Origin: CADEED01 sp039931065
GTDB lineage: Bacteria; Pseudomonadota; Gammaproteobacteria; Steroidobacterales; Steroidobacteraceae
Direction of reading: 5' to 3'
Assembly: GCA_039931065.1 (NCBI GenBank)
Contig: JBDTSP010000005.1
Coordinates: 1-64,000, forward strand
Length of the DNA: 64,000 nt
Shown: piece by piece, positions 39,284-48,463 of the stretch
Position numbering within the stretch: the first letter of the stretch is position 1
Layout: each line of letters starts with the position of its first letter
Translations under genes and position numbers: made by a program
Notes under the pieces: model-generated
What the model saw: only the letters and a program-made list of their open reading frames with translations
Told to the model about the DNA's origin: nothing
Database searches by the model: none

Positions 39284-40657
39284 ATGAAGATCGTGATACT
39301 CGGCGCCGGCCAGGTCGGGCGCACCGCGGCATACCACCTGTCGCGGGAGGAATCGAACGAGGTCACGGTCGTCGACATCAACGAAGAGGTGTTGCGCGAC
39401 CTGCAGGATCGCCTCGACATCCGCACGGTCGCCGGCAACGCCGCCTACCCCTCCGTGCTCGAAGCCGCCGGTTGCGCCTCCGCGGACATCATCGTCGCCC
39501 TGACCTCGAGCGACGAGGTCAACATGATGGCCTGCGAAGTTGCGTACACGCTCTATCGCACGCGTACCAAGATCGCCCGCATTCGCTCGTCCGAATACAC
39601 GAAGCATCCGAAGCTGTTCGCCGACGAAGCCTTGTCGGTCGACGTCTGGATCAGCCCCGAGCAGCTGGTCACCGAATACGTGGCGCAGCTCATCAAGTAC
39701 CCGGGCGCGCTGCAGGTGCTCGACTTCGCCGACGGCCGCGTGCGCCTGGTCGGCATCCGAGCGCGCAAGGGCGGTTTGCTGGTCAGCCAGAAACTGTCGA
39801 AGCTCAAGGAACACCATCCGAACACCGAGGCGCGCGTGGTGGCTATCTACCGCGCCGGGCGCAGCATGATCGCCACGGGCGACAGCGTCATCGAAGAAGG
39901 CGACGAGGTGTTCTTCATCGCCGCGCGCGACGACATCCGCAAGTTCATGAGCGAGATCCGCAAGGAGGAGGCGCCGGCGCGGCGCGTGGTCATCGCGGGC
40001 GGCGGCAACATCGGTCTGGCGCTCGCGCGCAGTCTCGAGGAAACGAACCAGGTGAAGCTCATCGAGCGCGATCCGAAGCGCGCGCGCCGCGTGTCGGAGC
40101 TGCTGCTCAACACCATCGTGCTGAACGGCGATGCCGCCGACGAAGAGCTGTTGATCGAGGAGAACATCGACAGCTGCGATGTGTTCGCCGCGCTCACCAA
40201 TTCGGAGGAAGCCAACATTCTTTCCGCGATGCTGGCGAAACGCCTGGGCGCGCGCAAGGTGATGGCCTTGATCAACAAGCCTTCGTACGCCGAGCTCATG
40301 GAGAGCGGCAGCATCGATATCGCGATTTCGCCGCAGACCATCACCATCGGTTCGCTGCTCGCGCACGTGCGGCGCGGTGATGTGGTGCGCGTGCATTCGC
40401 TGCGGCGTGGCGCGGCCGAAGCGCTCGAGGCCGTGGTGCACGGCACCGACAAGACCTCGCGTGTGGTCGGGCGGCTGGTGGGCAACATTCCGCTACCCGA
40501 TGGCGCCGCGATCGGCGCGATCGTCCGCGGAGAACAGGTGTTGATCGCGCACCACGACACGATGATCCAGAACGACGATCATGTGATCGTGTTCCTTTCC
40601 GACCGGCGCCACGTCGAGCAGGTCGAGCGCCTGTTCTCCGGCCCCGGCGGCCGCTGA
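39284..40657 (+). CDS. trkA: Trk potassium uptake regulatory subunit TrkA
   Basis: TrkA is the cytoplasmic NAD(H)-binding regulator of the Trk K+ channel. The 457-residue protein has two RCK halves: MKIVILGAGQVGRTAAYHLS at the start and VVIAGGGNIGLALARSLEET near residue 235, each followed by a TrkA-C domain (RLVGIRARKGGLLVSQKLSK; RVVGRLVGNIPLPDGAAIGA). All expected glycine motifs are present. It is followed after 19 bases by trkH, giving a complete two-gene uptake system. Confidence 0.96.
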   Translation: MKIVILGAGQVGRTAAYHLSREESNEVTVVDINEEVLRDLQDRLDIRTVAGNAAYPSVLEAAGCASADIIVALTSSDEVNMMACEVAYTLYRTRTKIARIRSSEYTKHPKLFADEALSVDVWISPEQLVTEYVAQLIKYPGALQVLDFADGRVRLVGIRARKGGLLVSQKLSKLKEHHPNTEARVVAIYRAGRSMIATGDSVIEEGDEVFFIAARDDIRKFMSEIRKEEAPARRVVIAGGGNIGLALARSLEETNQVKLIERDPKRARRVSELLLNTIVLNGDAADEELLIEENIDSCDVFAALTNSEEANILSAMLAKRLGARKVMALINKPSYAELMESGSIDIAISPQTITIGSLLAHVRRGDVVRVHSLRRGAAEALEAVVHGTDKTSRVVGRLVGNIPLPDGAAIGAIVRGEQVLIAHHDTMIQNDDHVIVFLSDRRHVEQVERLFSGPGGR

Positions 40658-40676
40658 AGCCAGCGGAGCAGCCTAC

Positions 40677-42125
40677 TTGTTAGCCGTTGCGCACGTCCTC
40701 GGGCTGATGATGGCGTTCTTCAGCGTTCTGTACGCCTTGCCCGTGGCGTGGTCGCTCGGCGTGCGCGATGGAGCCGTGGTCGACTTCCTGCTGGCCGCGT
40801 TCATCAATGCCTGTGTGGGCTTGCTGGTCGCCACCCTCACCCGTCGATTCCGGCGCGAGCTCAAGCCGCGCGACGGCTTCCTGCTGGTCACGTTGTCGTG
40901 GGTGCTGATGTCGGCGTCGGCGACGATTCCGTTGATGCTGGCGATTCCGGACCTGTCGTTCACCGACGCGTATTTCGAATCGATGTCGGGCCTGACCACG
41001 ACCGGCTCGACGGTGCTCAATCACCTCGATTCACTGCCCGAGTCGATCAACCTCTGGCGCTGCACGCTGCACTGGATCGGCGGCATCGGCATCATCGTGC
41101 TGGCGGTCGCCGTATTGCCGTTGTTGGGTGTCGGCGGCATGCAGTTGTACAAGGCGGAGACGCCCGGTCCGGTGAAAGACGAGAAGCTGACGCCGCGCAT
41201 CACGGAGACCGCCAAGGCACTGTGGTTCGCGTACCTCGCGATCACGGTGGCCGGCATCATCGGACTGCGCATCGCCGGCATGAGCTGGTTCGATGCGATC
41301 TGCCACTGCTTCTCGGCCATCGGCCTTGGCGGTTTCGGCACGCACGACAACAGCATCAATTATTTCGATTCGGCCGGTGTCGAGTTCGTCCTGATTCTCA
41401 TCATGCTGCTCGCCTCGCTGAATTTCGCGCGGCATTTTTCGGCGTTTCGCACGCTCTCGCTCAGGCCTTATTACCGGGATTCGGAAGGCAAGGCGATCTT
41501 CGTCACGCTGGGGATTTCGGTGTGCGTCGTCACGGCAACCTTGTGGTTCGGGCATCAGTACTCCGGGTTCGCTGCGGCGCTGCGCCATGGCGCGTTCGCC
41601 GTGGTCTCGATCGCAACGACGACGGGCTTCGTCACCGAAGACTATGAGAAGTGGGCGGGCTTCATCGCGCCGCTGCTGCTGCTGCTGAGTTGCATCACCT
41701 GCAGTACCGGGTCGACCGGCGGCGGCATCAAGATGTTCCGCACGTTGCTGCTGGCGCGGCACGCGCGGCGCGAGCTCAAACAACTCGTCCACCCGAGCGC
41801 CATCATTCCGATCCGCATCGGCGGGCACGCGGTGGCCGATCGCATCATGTATGCGGTGCTGGCCTTCATCTTCCTGTATTTCATGACCGTCGTCGTACTG
41901 ACGTTCGCTCTGCTGGTCACCGGGCTCGATCTGGTGGCGTCGTTTTCAGCCGTCGTTGCCTCCATCAACAACATGGGCCCTGGCATGGGCGCGATCGGGC
42001 CGTCGCACAATTTCTCCGTGCTGAGCGACGCCCAGACCTGGATTTGCACGCTGGCGATGTTGTTGGGCCGGCTCGAGATCTTCAGCGTACTGGTGCTGTT
42101 CACGCCGACCTTCTGGAGGAAGTAG
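40677..42125 (+). CDS. trkH: Trk potassium uptake membrane subunit TrkH
   Basis: TrkH is the K+-translocating pore. The 482-residue protein carries the four filter regions, for example SMSGLTTTGSTVLNHLDSLP (first), FSAIGLGGFGTHDNSINYFD (second), SIATTTGFVTEDYEKW (third) and SVASINNMGPGMGAIGPSHN-like (fourth). The start is taken as TTG 40677 with GGAG upstream, giving the usual N-terminal VLGLMMAFFSVLY helix; a later ATG pair at 40707 would cut that helix. It is preceded by trkA and followed after four bases by nhaD. Confidence 0.93.
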   Translation: MLAVAHVLGLMMAFFSVLYALPVAWSLGVRDGAVVDFLLAAFINACVGLLVATLTRRFRRELKPRDGFLLVTLSWVLMSASATIPLMLAIPDLSFTDAYFESMSGLTTTGSTVLNHLDSLPESINLWRCTLHWIGGIGIIVLAVAVLPLLGVGGMQLYKAETPGPVKDEKLTPRITETAKALWFAYLAITVAGIIGLRIAGMSWFDAICHCFSAIGLGGFGTHDNSINYFDSAGVEFVLILIMLLASLNFARHFSAFRTLSLRPYYRDSEGKAIFVTLGISVCVVTATLWFGHQYSGFAAALRHGAFAVVSIATTTGFVTEDYEKWAGFIAPLLLLLSCITCSTGSTGGGIKMFRTLLLARHARRELKQLVHPSAIIPIRIGGHAVADRIMYAVLAFIFLYFMTVVVLTFALLVTGLDLVASFSAVVASINNMGPGMGAIGPSHNFSVLSDAQTWICTLAMLLGRLEIFSVLVLFTPTFWRK

Positions 42126-42129
42126 CCGC

Positions 42130-43458
42130 ATGCATCACGACCTGACCGGCAGTCATTTTGCGATCGCGGCGCTTGCGATCTTCGTGCTGGCGTACGCATT
42201 GGTGATCGCGGAGGAGTTCACCGAACTACGCAAGTCAAAGCCGATGATCGTGGCTGCCGGCATCCTCTGGGCGCTGGTCGGGCTCGCGTGGGAATCGAGC
42301 GGCATCGAAGGCGCGCACGAGGCGCTGATGCACAACTTGCTCGAATACAGCGAACTGCTGCTGTTCCTGCTCGCGGCGATGACCTTCGTGAACACGCTCG
42401 ACGAGCGGCAGGTGTTCGCGGCGCTGCGGGGCTGGCTGCTTGGCAAAGGCTTCTCGTTGAGAGCCATGTTCTGGCTGACCGGCGCGATGGCGTTCTGCCT
42501 TTCCCCCGTGCTCGACAATCTGACCACCGCCCTGGTCATGGGAGCTGTGGTGGTTGCGATCGGCGCCAGCAATCACAAGTTCATTGCCCCGGCCTGCATC
42601 AACATCGTGGTTGCGGCCAACGCTGGCGGCGCGTTCAGCCCGTTCGGCGACATCACCACGTTGATGGTGTGGCAGAAGGGATTGCTGGGCTTCTTCGAGT
42701 TCTTTGCGTTGTTCGTGCCCTCGCTGATCAACTGGCTGGTGCCGGCAGCCTGCATGCATTTCTCGATCGGCAAGGAAGTCCCGGTTTCTCACGATGCGAT
42801 TGTGGCGATGAAGCCGGGTGCCGGGGTCGTGATCGTGCTGTTCGCACTCACCGTGGGTTTGACCGTCGGCATGCACCAGTTTCTGCACCTGCCGCCGTTT
42901 CTCGGGATGATGACCGGGCTCGGGCTGCTCAGCCTTTTTGGCTATCTCATCAGGCACCGGGAATTGCGCGAGTTCGAAGCGGTGACGGCACCGCCGGGCT
43001 TCAAGCCGGCGCACAAGCCGTTCGACATCTTCATCAGCCTCAAGCGCGCCGAGTGGGACACGCTGCTGTTTTTCTACGGCGTGGTTCTAAGTGTCGGAGC
43101 GCTGGGTGCTTTCGGCTACCTGACGCTTTTGTCGCAGGCTTCCTATGCGACGCTTGGCGACACTACCGCCAACGTGCTGGTGGGTGTCGCCTCCTCGATC
43201 GTCGACAACATCCCGATCATGTTCGCGGTCCTCAGCATAGAACCTGAAATGTCGAAAGGTCAGTGGTTGCTGGTCACCCTGACCGCCGGCGTGGGCGGTT
43301 CGTTGTTATCGATCGGTTCCGCCGCCGGGGTCGCGCTCATGGGGCAGGCACGCGGGATTTACACCTTCTTTGCGCACCTGAAATGGATCTGGGCGATCGC
43401 GCTCGGGTACGCCGCCTCCATCTTCGCGCATCTGCTGATCAACGCCCGGCATTTCTGA
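42130..43458 (+). CDS. nhaD: NhaD-type sodium:proton antiporter
   Basis: NhaD exchanges Na+ or Li+ for H+ at alkaline pH. The 442-residue ArsB/NhaD-superfamily protein has about 12 helices, with LSPVLDNLTTALVMGAVVVA and VGVASSIVDNIPIMFAVLSI carrying the paired aspartates/asparagines of the transport site, and GGAFSPFGDITTLMVWQKG as the signature loop. It follows trkH after four bases, so sodium export and potassium import are on one transcript, an ion-homeostasis operon. Confidence 0.92.
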   Translation: MHHDLTGSHFAIAALAIFVLAYALVIAEEFTELRKSKPMIVAAGILWALVGLAWESSGIEGAHEALMHNLLEYSELLLFLLAAMTFVNTLDERQVFAALRGWLLGKGFSLRAMFWLTGAMAFCLSPVLDNLTTALVMGAVVVAIGASNHKFIAPACINIVVAANAGGAFSPFGDITTLMVWQKGLLGFFEFFALFVPSLINWLVPAACMHFSIGKEVPVSHDAIVAMKPGAGVVIVLFALTVGLTVGMHQFLHLPPFLGMMTGLGLLSLFGYLIRHRELREFEAVTAPPGFKPAHKPFDIFISLKRAEWDTLLFFYGVVLSVGALGAFGYLTLLSQASYATLGDTTANVLVGVASSIVDNIPIMFAVLSIEPEMSKGQWLLVTLTAGVGGSLLSIGSAAGVALMGQARGIYTFFAHLKWIWAIALGYAASIFAHLLINARHF

Positions 43459-43467
43459 CCGGCCGAT

Positions 43468-43896
43468 CTAACTACGTATGTAGGTCTCGAGATCCGCGAT
43501 CGTCCGCTCCTGCTCCTCGATCACGGCGCGCACCAGGTCGCCGATCGACAGGACGCCAACGACGCGGTCGCCGTTCACCACCGGCAGATGCCGGATGCGC
43601 ATGTCGGTCATCAGCCGCATGCAATCGTGGGCATCCTGCCGCGCGGTCACGGTGACGACCTTGGCGGTCATGATGGCTTCGACGCGGGTCTCCTCGGCCG
43701 AGCGGCCCAGCAACACGACTTTGCGTGCGTAATCCCGCTCCGAGATGATGCCGGCCAGCCGCTCGCCCGACATCACCAGCAACGCACCGACGTGGTGTTC
43801 GGCCATCTTCTTGATGGCGGTGAGCACGGCGTCTTCGGGCGCCACCGAGTAGATCGCCCTGGGTTTCTGATCCAGCAACTGCTGCACGGAAAGCAT
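43468..43896 (-). CDS. CBS domain-pair protein
   Basis: A 142-residue protein consisting of two CBS domains (AIKKMAEHHVGALLVMSGER with GIISERDYARKVVLLGRS; CMRLMTDMRIRHLPVVNGDR with GVLSIGDLVRAVIEEQE). CBS pairs bind adenosine nucleotides such as AMP or ATP and act as energy or redox sensors. It is convergent with nhaD (nine bases between stops); regulation of the transport operon is only a guess. Confidence 0.93.
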   Translation of the reverse strand: MLSVQQLLDQKPRAIYSVAPEDAVLTAIKKMAEHHVGALLVMSGERLAGIISERDYARKVVLLGRSAEETRVEAIMTAKVVTVTARQDAHDCMRLMTDMRIRHLPVVNGDRVVGVLSIGDLVRAVIEEQERTIADLETYIRS

Positions 43897-43949
43897 GGTT
43901 ACCTCCGGCGGCGCCGGTGCGCCGTCTAACTAGCGAATCGTTCCAGGAT

Positions 43950-44393
43950 TCAAACTGCGACCACCGTCAGGATGGTGCCATGTGCGCCGGTCACGCGTAC
44001 CCGCGCGCCGGCAGGCAACTCGGGACCGGCGACTTTCCAGACGCCATCACCGACGCGGGCCTTGCCCGAACCCTGCTCGATGGGTTCGACGAGTACCAGC
44101 TCGCTGCCCACATATTGCTGGCCGCGGAGGTTCAAGTTCGGTTGTTCGTCGACGTCCGGATGTCCCTTGCGCCAGGTGCGGTACAGGAGCATTGCGACCA
44201 CGCCGAGCACGGCGAAACCGATGAGCTGGTATTGCCAGGGAATGGGGATGACGATCAGCAGCAGCCCGATGACCGCGGCGGATGCGCCGAACCAGATGGC
44301 CACCGCGCCGGGCAGGAACGCCTCGGCGGCCGCCAGCAGAACGGCGAAAACCATCCAGTGCCACCACTGCAGATGCATGAGGGAGTTGATCAT
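43950..44393 (-). CDS. NfeD family membrane protein
   Basis: A 147-residue NfeD-like protein: three helices (WHWMVFAVLLAAAEAFLPGA, VIGLLLIVIPIPWQYQLIGF) followed by a soluble OB-fold domain (LRGQQYVGSELVLVEPIEQG, GVWKVAGPELPAGARVRVTG). NfeD proteins work with SPFH proteins in membrane microdomains. The gene is ten bases downstream of the SPFH gene (44404) on the same strand, the typical QmcA/NfeD pair. Start could also be the methionine five codons later. Confidence 0.92.
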   Translation of the reverse strand: MINSLMHLQWWHWMVFAVLLAAAEAFLPGAVAIWFGASAAVIGLLLIVIPIPWQYQLIGFAVLGVVAMLLYRTWRKGHPDVDEQPNLNLRGQQYVGSELVLVEPIEQGSGKARVGDGVWKVAGPELPAGARVRVTGAHGTILTVVAV

Positions 44394-44403
44394 GCTGCCG
44401 ATC

Positions 44404-45393
44404 TCATGATTGTGAAACACGCGGCGGCGGCTGGCGCGCGGCGCCCGGGGTGCCAGGCGGCAGGTTGCTGGGCTGACGCTGCATGGCATCCTTGGCGAGC
44501 TCGACGATTCCGCCGAGCGCCCCTAACAAACCGGAAGATTCCATCGGCATCATGAACACTTTCTGGTTCGGCGAATTCGCGAATTCTTTGAGCGCCTCGA
44601 CGTATTTCTGCGCGACGAAGTAGTTGATCGCCTGTACGTCGCCCGCCGCGATGGCCTGAGACACCATCTGCGTGGCACGCGCCTCGGCCTGCGCCAGGCG
44701 CTCGCGCGCTTCGGCCTCGCGGAACGCGGCTTCCTTGTTGCCTTCAGCCGCGAGCACGACAGCCTGCTTCTCGCCTTCGGCCTTGAGGATGGCGGCCTGG
44801 CGGAAGCCTTCGGCATCGAGGATGTTGGCGCGTTTTTCGCGCTCGGCCTTCATCTGCCGGCCCATGGCCTCGATGAGATTGGCGGGCGGCGTGATGTCCT
44901 TGATCTCGATGCGGGTGCACTTCACGCCCCAGGGGGTGGTGGCATCGTCGACCACTTTGAGCAGGCGATGATTGATTTCGTCGCGCTTGGACAGCGTTTC
45001 GTCGAGATCCATGGAGCCGACGACGGTGCGGATATTGGTCATGGTGAGGTTCACCATGGCCAGGCGCAGGTTGGCCACTTCGTAGGCCGCTTTCGGGGCA
45101 TCGAGCACCTGGTAGAACACCACGGCGTCGATGGCGACCATCGCGTTGTCCTTGGTGATGACTTCCTGCCGCGGAACGTCGAGCACCTGCTCCATCATGT
45201 TGATCTTCTGACCGACGTTGTCGAGGAACGGGATCAGCCAGTGCGGGCCCGGGGGCATGCTTTCGGAGAATTTGCCGAGCCGCTCGCGCGTGTACTCGAA
45301 ACCCTGGGGCACGATGATCAGGGTCTTGATCGCCAGGATGATGATTCCGATGACGATCAACAAGACGGCGGTGGTACTGCCGAACTCGAACAT
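44404..45393 (-). CDS. SPFH/Band 7 (QmcA-like) protein
   Basis: A 329-residue stomatin/prohibitin-like protein anchored by one N-terminal helix (TAVLLIVIGIIILAIKTLII). The SPFH domain starts VPQGFEYTRERLGKFSESMP and contains DVPRQEVITKDNAMVAIDAV; a long charged coiled coil follows (AEREKRANILDAEGFRQAAI, FREAEARERLAQAEARATQM). It forms oligomeric membrane scaffolds that regulate proteases and lipid domains. Partner NfeD gene lies immediately downstream. Confidence 0.92.
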   Translation of the reverse strand: MFEFGSTTAVLLIVIGIIILAIKTLIIVPQGFEYTRERLGKFSESMPPGPHWLIPFLDNVGQKINMMEQVLDVPRQEVITKDNAMVAIDAVVFYQVLDAPKAAYEVANLRLAMVNLTMTNIRTVVGSMDLDETLSKRDEINHRLLKVVDDATTPWGVKCTRIEIKDITPPANLIEAMGRQMKAEREKRANILDAEGFRQAAILKAEGEKQAVVLAAEGNKEAAFREAEARERLAQAEARATQMVSQAIAAGDVQAINYFVAQKYVEALKEFANSPNQKVFMMPMESSGLLGALGGIVELAKDAMQRQPSNLPPGTPGAARQPPPRVSQS

Positions 45394-45616
45394 GTTTTTT
45401 CCCCTGAAAGCGCGCTCGGTCGAACGCCCGGAATCATACGCCCGGGCCCCAATCCGGCGCGAATTCCAATGACGCCAAATACGTACGTAGCCGCGCTGCG
45501 ACATGGGAATGCCACGCCGACTCTGCGATGATCCGCCGACCGGGGAAGCCAGCGCGACGCCAGCCACCAGAAGCTGACGCACGCCGGGCGTAAACAGCCT
45601 CTAGTATTAGGTCGCC

Positions 45617-46105
45617 GTGTCAGAAGCTCCCGTTCCGGAAATCGTAGTCGAGCCCGATCATTTCGACGTCGTCACCAAGGATGTCGTGTTGGTCGCGCAG
45701 CTCGAATCCACGTTCGCGTTATGCCTGTACGACGCGGTGCTCGAATCGGGTGCGCTGGTGCATCTGCGTGTCGGCCCCCCGGGCCGTGTCCAGGATCCCG
45801 AACTCACCGACACGACCCTGTCCACCGATCTGCTGCTGCTCGATCGCTGCTTTTCGGAGCTGCGCAAAGTGGAGCCGCGCGCTCAGCACTGGCAGGCAAA
45901 GGTGGTGGGCCAGGTGCAGGACAGCCCGGGTGGGCGCGAACGCTTCGACGGCGTGATCGCATTCCTGACCGCATTCCTGAACGACACGAATGTGAAGCTG
46001 GTTTCAAGCGATACACACGTCGACCACGTTCAGCTTTTGCGTTTCCGGCCCGCAATGGGGCATGTGCGCAGCGAACCTCTTGCCGCTCAACGCTTGGGTA
46101 GCTGA
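45617..46105 (+). CDS. CheD-like protein lacking the catalytic cysteine
   Basis: A 162-residue protein aligning by eye with CheD, the chemoreceptor glutamine deamidase: QLESTFALCLYDAVLESGAL corresponds to the family's GSCVAVCLYDP...GGMNH block, with the histidine kept (GALVHLRVG) but Thr in place of the nucleophile Cys. Later STDLLLLDRCFSELRKVEPR and VDHVQLLRFRPAMGHVRSEP match the CheD end. No chemotaxis genes are adjacent. Probably a non-catalytic paralogue; the family call is moderately sure. A -10-like TATTAG lies six bases before the GTG start. Confidence 0.6.
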   Translation: MSEAPVPEIVVEPDHFDVVTKDVVLVAQLESTFALCLYDAVLESGALVHLRVGPPGRVQDPELTDTTLSTDLLLLDRCFSELRKVEPRAQHWQAKVVGQVQDSPGGRERFDGVIAFLTAFLNDTNVKLVSSDTHVDHVQLLRFRPAMGHVRSEPLAAQRLGS

Positions 46106-46118
46106 GAATCGGCGCACT

Positions 46119-47897
46119 ATGCGCCGTATCAAAGTTGCCTTGTCGGTCCCCCTCGTGGGGTTGCTCGCCGTCAGTTCTGCGTTTGCCGCGAAAGGCCCGA
46201 AAGCCTCGCCGCTGCAGAAGATCTACGAACAGGTCTGGCAGGAAGACCTTGCCGATGATCCCACCCAGGCGACCGCGCTCGGCGACCATCGCTACGACGA
46301 CAAGTTGCCCGACATGACGCCAGAGGCGATCGACCGCCGCCTCAAACGCAACTTCCCGCGCCTGCAGGCACTCACCAAGATCAAGCGCGACAAGCTCACC
46401 AAGGCCGAGCAGCTCAACTACGACCTGTTCTATCGCGAGATCAAGGGCCGCATCGACGTTTCGGTTTTCAAGCCGGACATGTACGAGTTCCGCAACGTCG
46501 GCGGACCGCAGCTGCTGGCCGAACTCGCCGAGACCGCGCCGTTCTCGACGGTCAACGACTATGACAACTGGATCGCGCGTATCAACGCGTCGGGCCCATA
46601 CTTCGACCAGTGGATCGTGTTGTTAGGCACGGGCGTGTCGGAGGGCCGGACGCAGCCGAAGGTGGTGGTCGAGAAGGTGCTCGAGCAGATCAAGGCGCAA
46701 CTCGTCACGAACCCGGAAGACAGCTCCTTCTACGCGCCGTTCAAGAAGATGCCCGCCGGCATCGACGCCGCCAACAAGGATCGCCTGCTCGCCGCCGGCA
46801 AGACCGCGGTGCAGACGGTGGCGTTGCCCGCTCTGCAGCGTCTCGACGCGTTCGTCCGCAACACCTATCTACCCGCCGCGCGTGATGCCGGTCACGTCGG
46901 TATCTGGGCGACGCCGGCCGGTAGCGAGTACTACCGCAACCGCATCAAGTATTTCACCACCATCGACAACATGAACGCGGTGGCGATCCACAACGTGGGC
47001 CTGGAGGAAGTGAAGCGCATCCGCGCCGAGATGGAAAAGACGCTCGAGGGAATCAACTTCCTCGGCACGCTCGACCAGTTCCTGTCCTTCATCCGCAACG
47101 ATCCGCGTTTCTACTTCAAGACGTCGGACGAGTTGATGGCGGCGTACGAGAAGACGGCGCGCGGCATCGAGCCGCAGTTGCCGAAGCTGTTCGGCAAGCT
47201 GCCGAAGCAGAGCTTCGGAATCCGCGCGATTCCCGCCGCCAGCGCACCTTCGAACACGACGGCCTATTACCAGCCGCCGTCGATGGACGGTTCGCGCAAG
47301 GGTAATTTCTACGTGAATCTCTACAAACCGGAGACGCGGCCGACGTGGGAAGTGGAGGCGCTGACCGCGCACGAATCGGTGCCGGGACATCATCTGCAGA
47401 TCGCGCTGCAATACGAGATCACGGGTCTGCCGGATTTCCGCCGTAACGCAGGTTACACCGCGTACATAGAAGGTTGGGCGCTGTACAGCGAGAAGCTAGG
47501 CTACGAGCTCGGTCTGTACCAGGACGAATTCTCGAAGTTCGGTCAGCTGAACTACGACATGTGGCGTGCCGTGCGCCTGGTGGTCGACACCGGCATGCAC
47601 GAGCTGCACTGGACGCGTGACCAAGCTATCTACTACTTCAAGCAGAACACCGGCAAGAACGAACTCGACATCAGCAACGAAATAGACCGGTACATTTCCT
47701 GGCCCGGTCAGGCGCTCGCGTACAAGTTAGGTCAGCTCAAGATCCAGGCGCTGCGCGCCGAGGCCGAGAAGGCGCTGGGCGATCGCTTCGACATCCGCGC
47801 GTTCCACGACCAGATCCTGGGCACGGGCCCGTTACCCTTGTCGGTGATGGAAACGGAAACGCGCGCCTGGATCGCGGCGCAGAGCGCCCGCCGGTAA
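46119..47897 (+). CDS. DUF885 family secreted peptidase-like protein
   Basis: A 592-residue exported protein with a signal peptide (VALSVPLVGLLAVSSAFAA). DUF885 proteins are zinc peptidase-like; the metal motif is in EVEALTAHESVPGHHLQIAL (HExxxGHH), with a later glutamate in GYTAYIEGWALYSEKLGYEL. The length and order (LNYDLFYREI near residue 120, YISWPGQALAYKLGQLKIQA near the end) fit the family. Likely acts on peptides in the periplasm. It follows the CheD-like gene by 13 bases. Confidence 0.9.
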   Translation: MRRIKVALSVPLVGLLAVSSAFAAKGPKASPLQKIYEQVWQEDLADDPTQATALGDHRYDDKLPDMTPEAIDRRLKRNFPRLQALTKIKRDKLTKAEQLNYDLFYREIKGRIDVSVFKPDMYEFRNVGGPQLLAELAETAPFSTVNDYDNWIARINASGPYFDQWIVLLGTGVSEGRTQPKVVVEKVLEQIKAQLVTNPEDSSFYAPFKKMPAGIDAANKDRLLAAGKTAVQTVALPALQRLDAFVRNTYLPAARDAGHVGIWATPAGSEYYRNRIKYFTTIDNMNAVAIHNVGLEEVKRIRAEMEKTLEGINFLGTLDQFLSFIRNDPRFYFKTSDELMAAYEKTARGIEPQLPKLFGKLPKQSFGIRAIPAASAPSNTTAYYQPPSMDGSRKGNFYVNLYKPETRPTWEVEALTAHESVPGHHLQIALQYEITGLPDFRRNAGYTAYIEGWALYSEKLGYELGLYQDEFSKFGQLNYDMWRAVRLVVDTGMHELHWTRDQAIYYFKQNTGKNELDISNEIDRYISWPGQALAYKLGQLKIQALRAEAEKALGDRFDIRAFHDQILGTGPLPLSVMETETRAWIAAQSARR

Positions 47898-47919
47898 TCG
47901 TCGATCGTATGGCGGCGCA

Positions 47920-48225
47920 TCAGGCGTCCTCCATCCGTTCTTCCAGCGCGTCGATGGCCCGCAGCAGCTGATTGCTGCGGGTCTCTGCCGCGGCGCGCTG
48001 GCGCTGGGCCTGCGCGAGCATGTGCGCCGGAACGCCTTCGCGACCTTCCAGCAATTCGAGTTCGAACCGCGCCTTCGAAGAGGCGCGGCTGGCGGCCGCG
48101 TAACGGCGATGCAGCTGCTCGAGTTGTTCGTCGAGCGCGCAATCGGCGACGTCGACCATTTCCTGGAACTCCGTGGGCACAAAGGCGCCGCGGGAATCTG
48201 CGAACGAACCTGAAATGTTTCTCAC
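47920..48225 (-). CDS. Hypothetical coiled-coil protein
   Basis: A 101-residue helical protein. The start is GTG 48225, chosen because AAGGAG lies six bases upstream. After FVPTEFQEMVDVADCALDEQ it is almost entirely heptad-like helix (QLEQLHRRYAAASRASSKAR, FELELLEGREGVPAHMLAQA, ETRSNQLLRAIDALEERMED). No family recognised. Convergent with the DUF885 gene. Confidence 0.7.
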   Translation of the reverse strand: MRNISGSFADSRGAFVPTEFQEMVDVADCALDEQLEQLHRRYAAASRASSKARFELELLEGREGVPAHMLAQAQRQRAAAETRSNQLLRAIDALEERMEDA

Positions 48226-48361
48226 GAGAGCTCCTTGAACCTCGGCGCGTCTGTTGGCCGGGTGTGGAGAGCATCGCGCCACGCCATGTTGATTGAATGT
48301 CGGTGGCGTGACGGATCCGTGTAGCGACGAGCGCCCGCGGCCGTGTAAGACGATGCCGGAC

Positions 48362-48463
48362 AGTGGTGTCAGGCGGGGAAAGTCGGGATAACTCGCAGCG
48401 TAAGCGCTGGGGCGCAATCGAGGCCGGGGCGAGTTATCCCGACTTTCCCCGCCTGACACCACT
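48362..48463. repeat. Long perfect inverted repeat, family member C
   Basis: A 35-bp perfect stem (48362-48396 with 48429-48463) with a loop containing the small inner hairpin AGCG-TAAG-CGCT. The outer core is identical to member A (GGTGTCAGGCGGGGAA through GTCGGGATAA); the outer flank AGT/ACT is also paired. Its right arm overlaps the first base of the stop codon of the peptide-binding protein gene. Confidence 0.92.

Noticed and set aside
7111..48463. The spaced long hairpins as a CRISPR array or IS termini
   Set aside because: Copies are tens of kilobases apart, have no regular spacers and no transposase between them; each is a self-contained hairpin.
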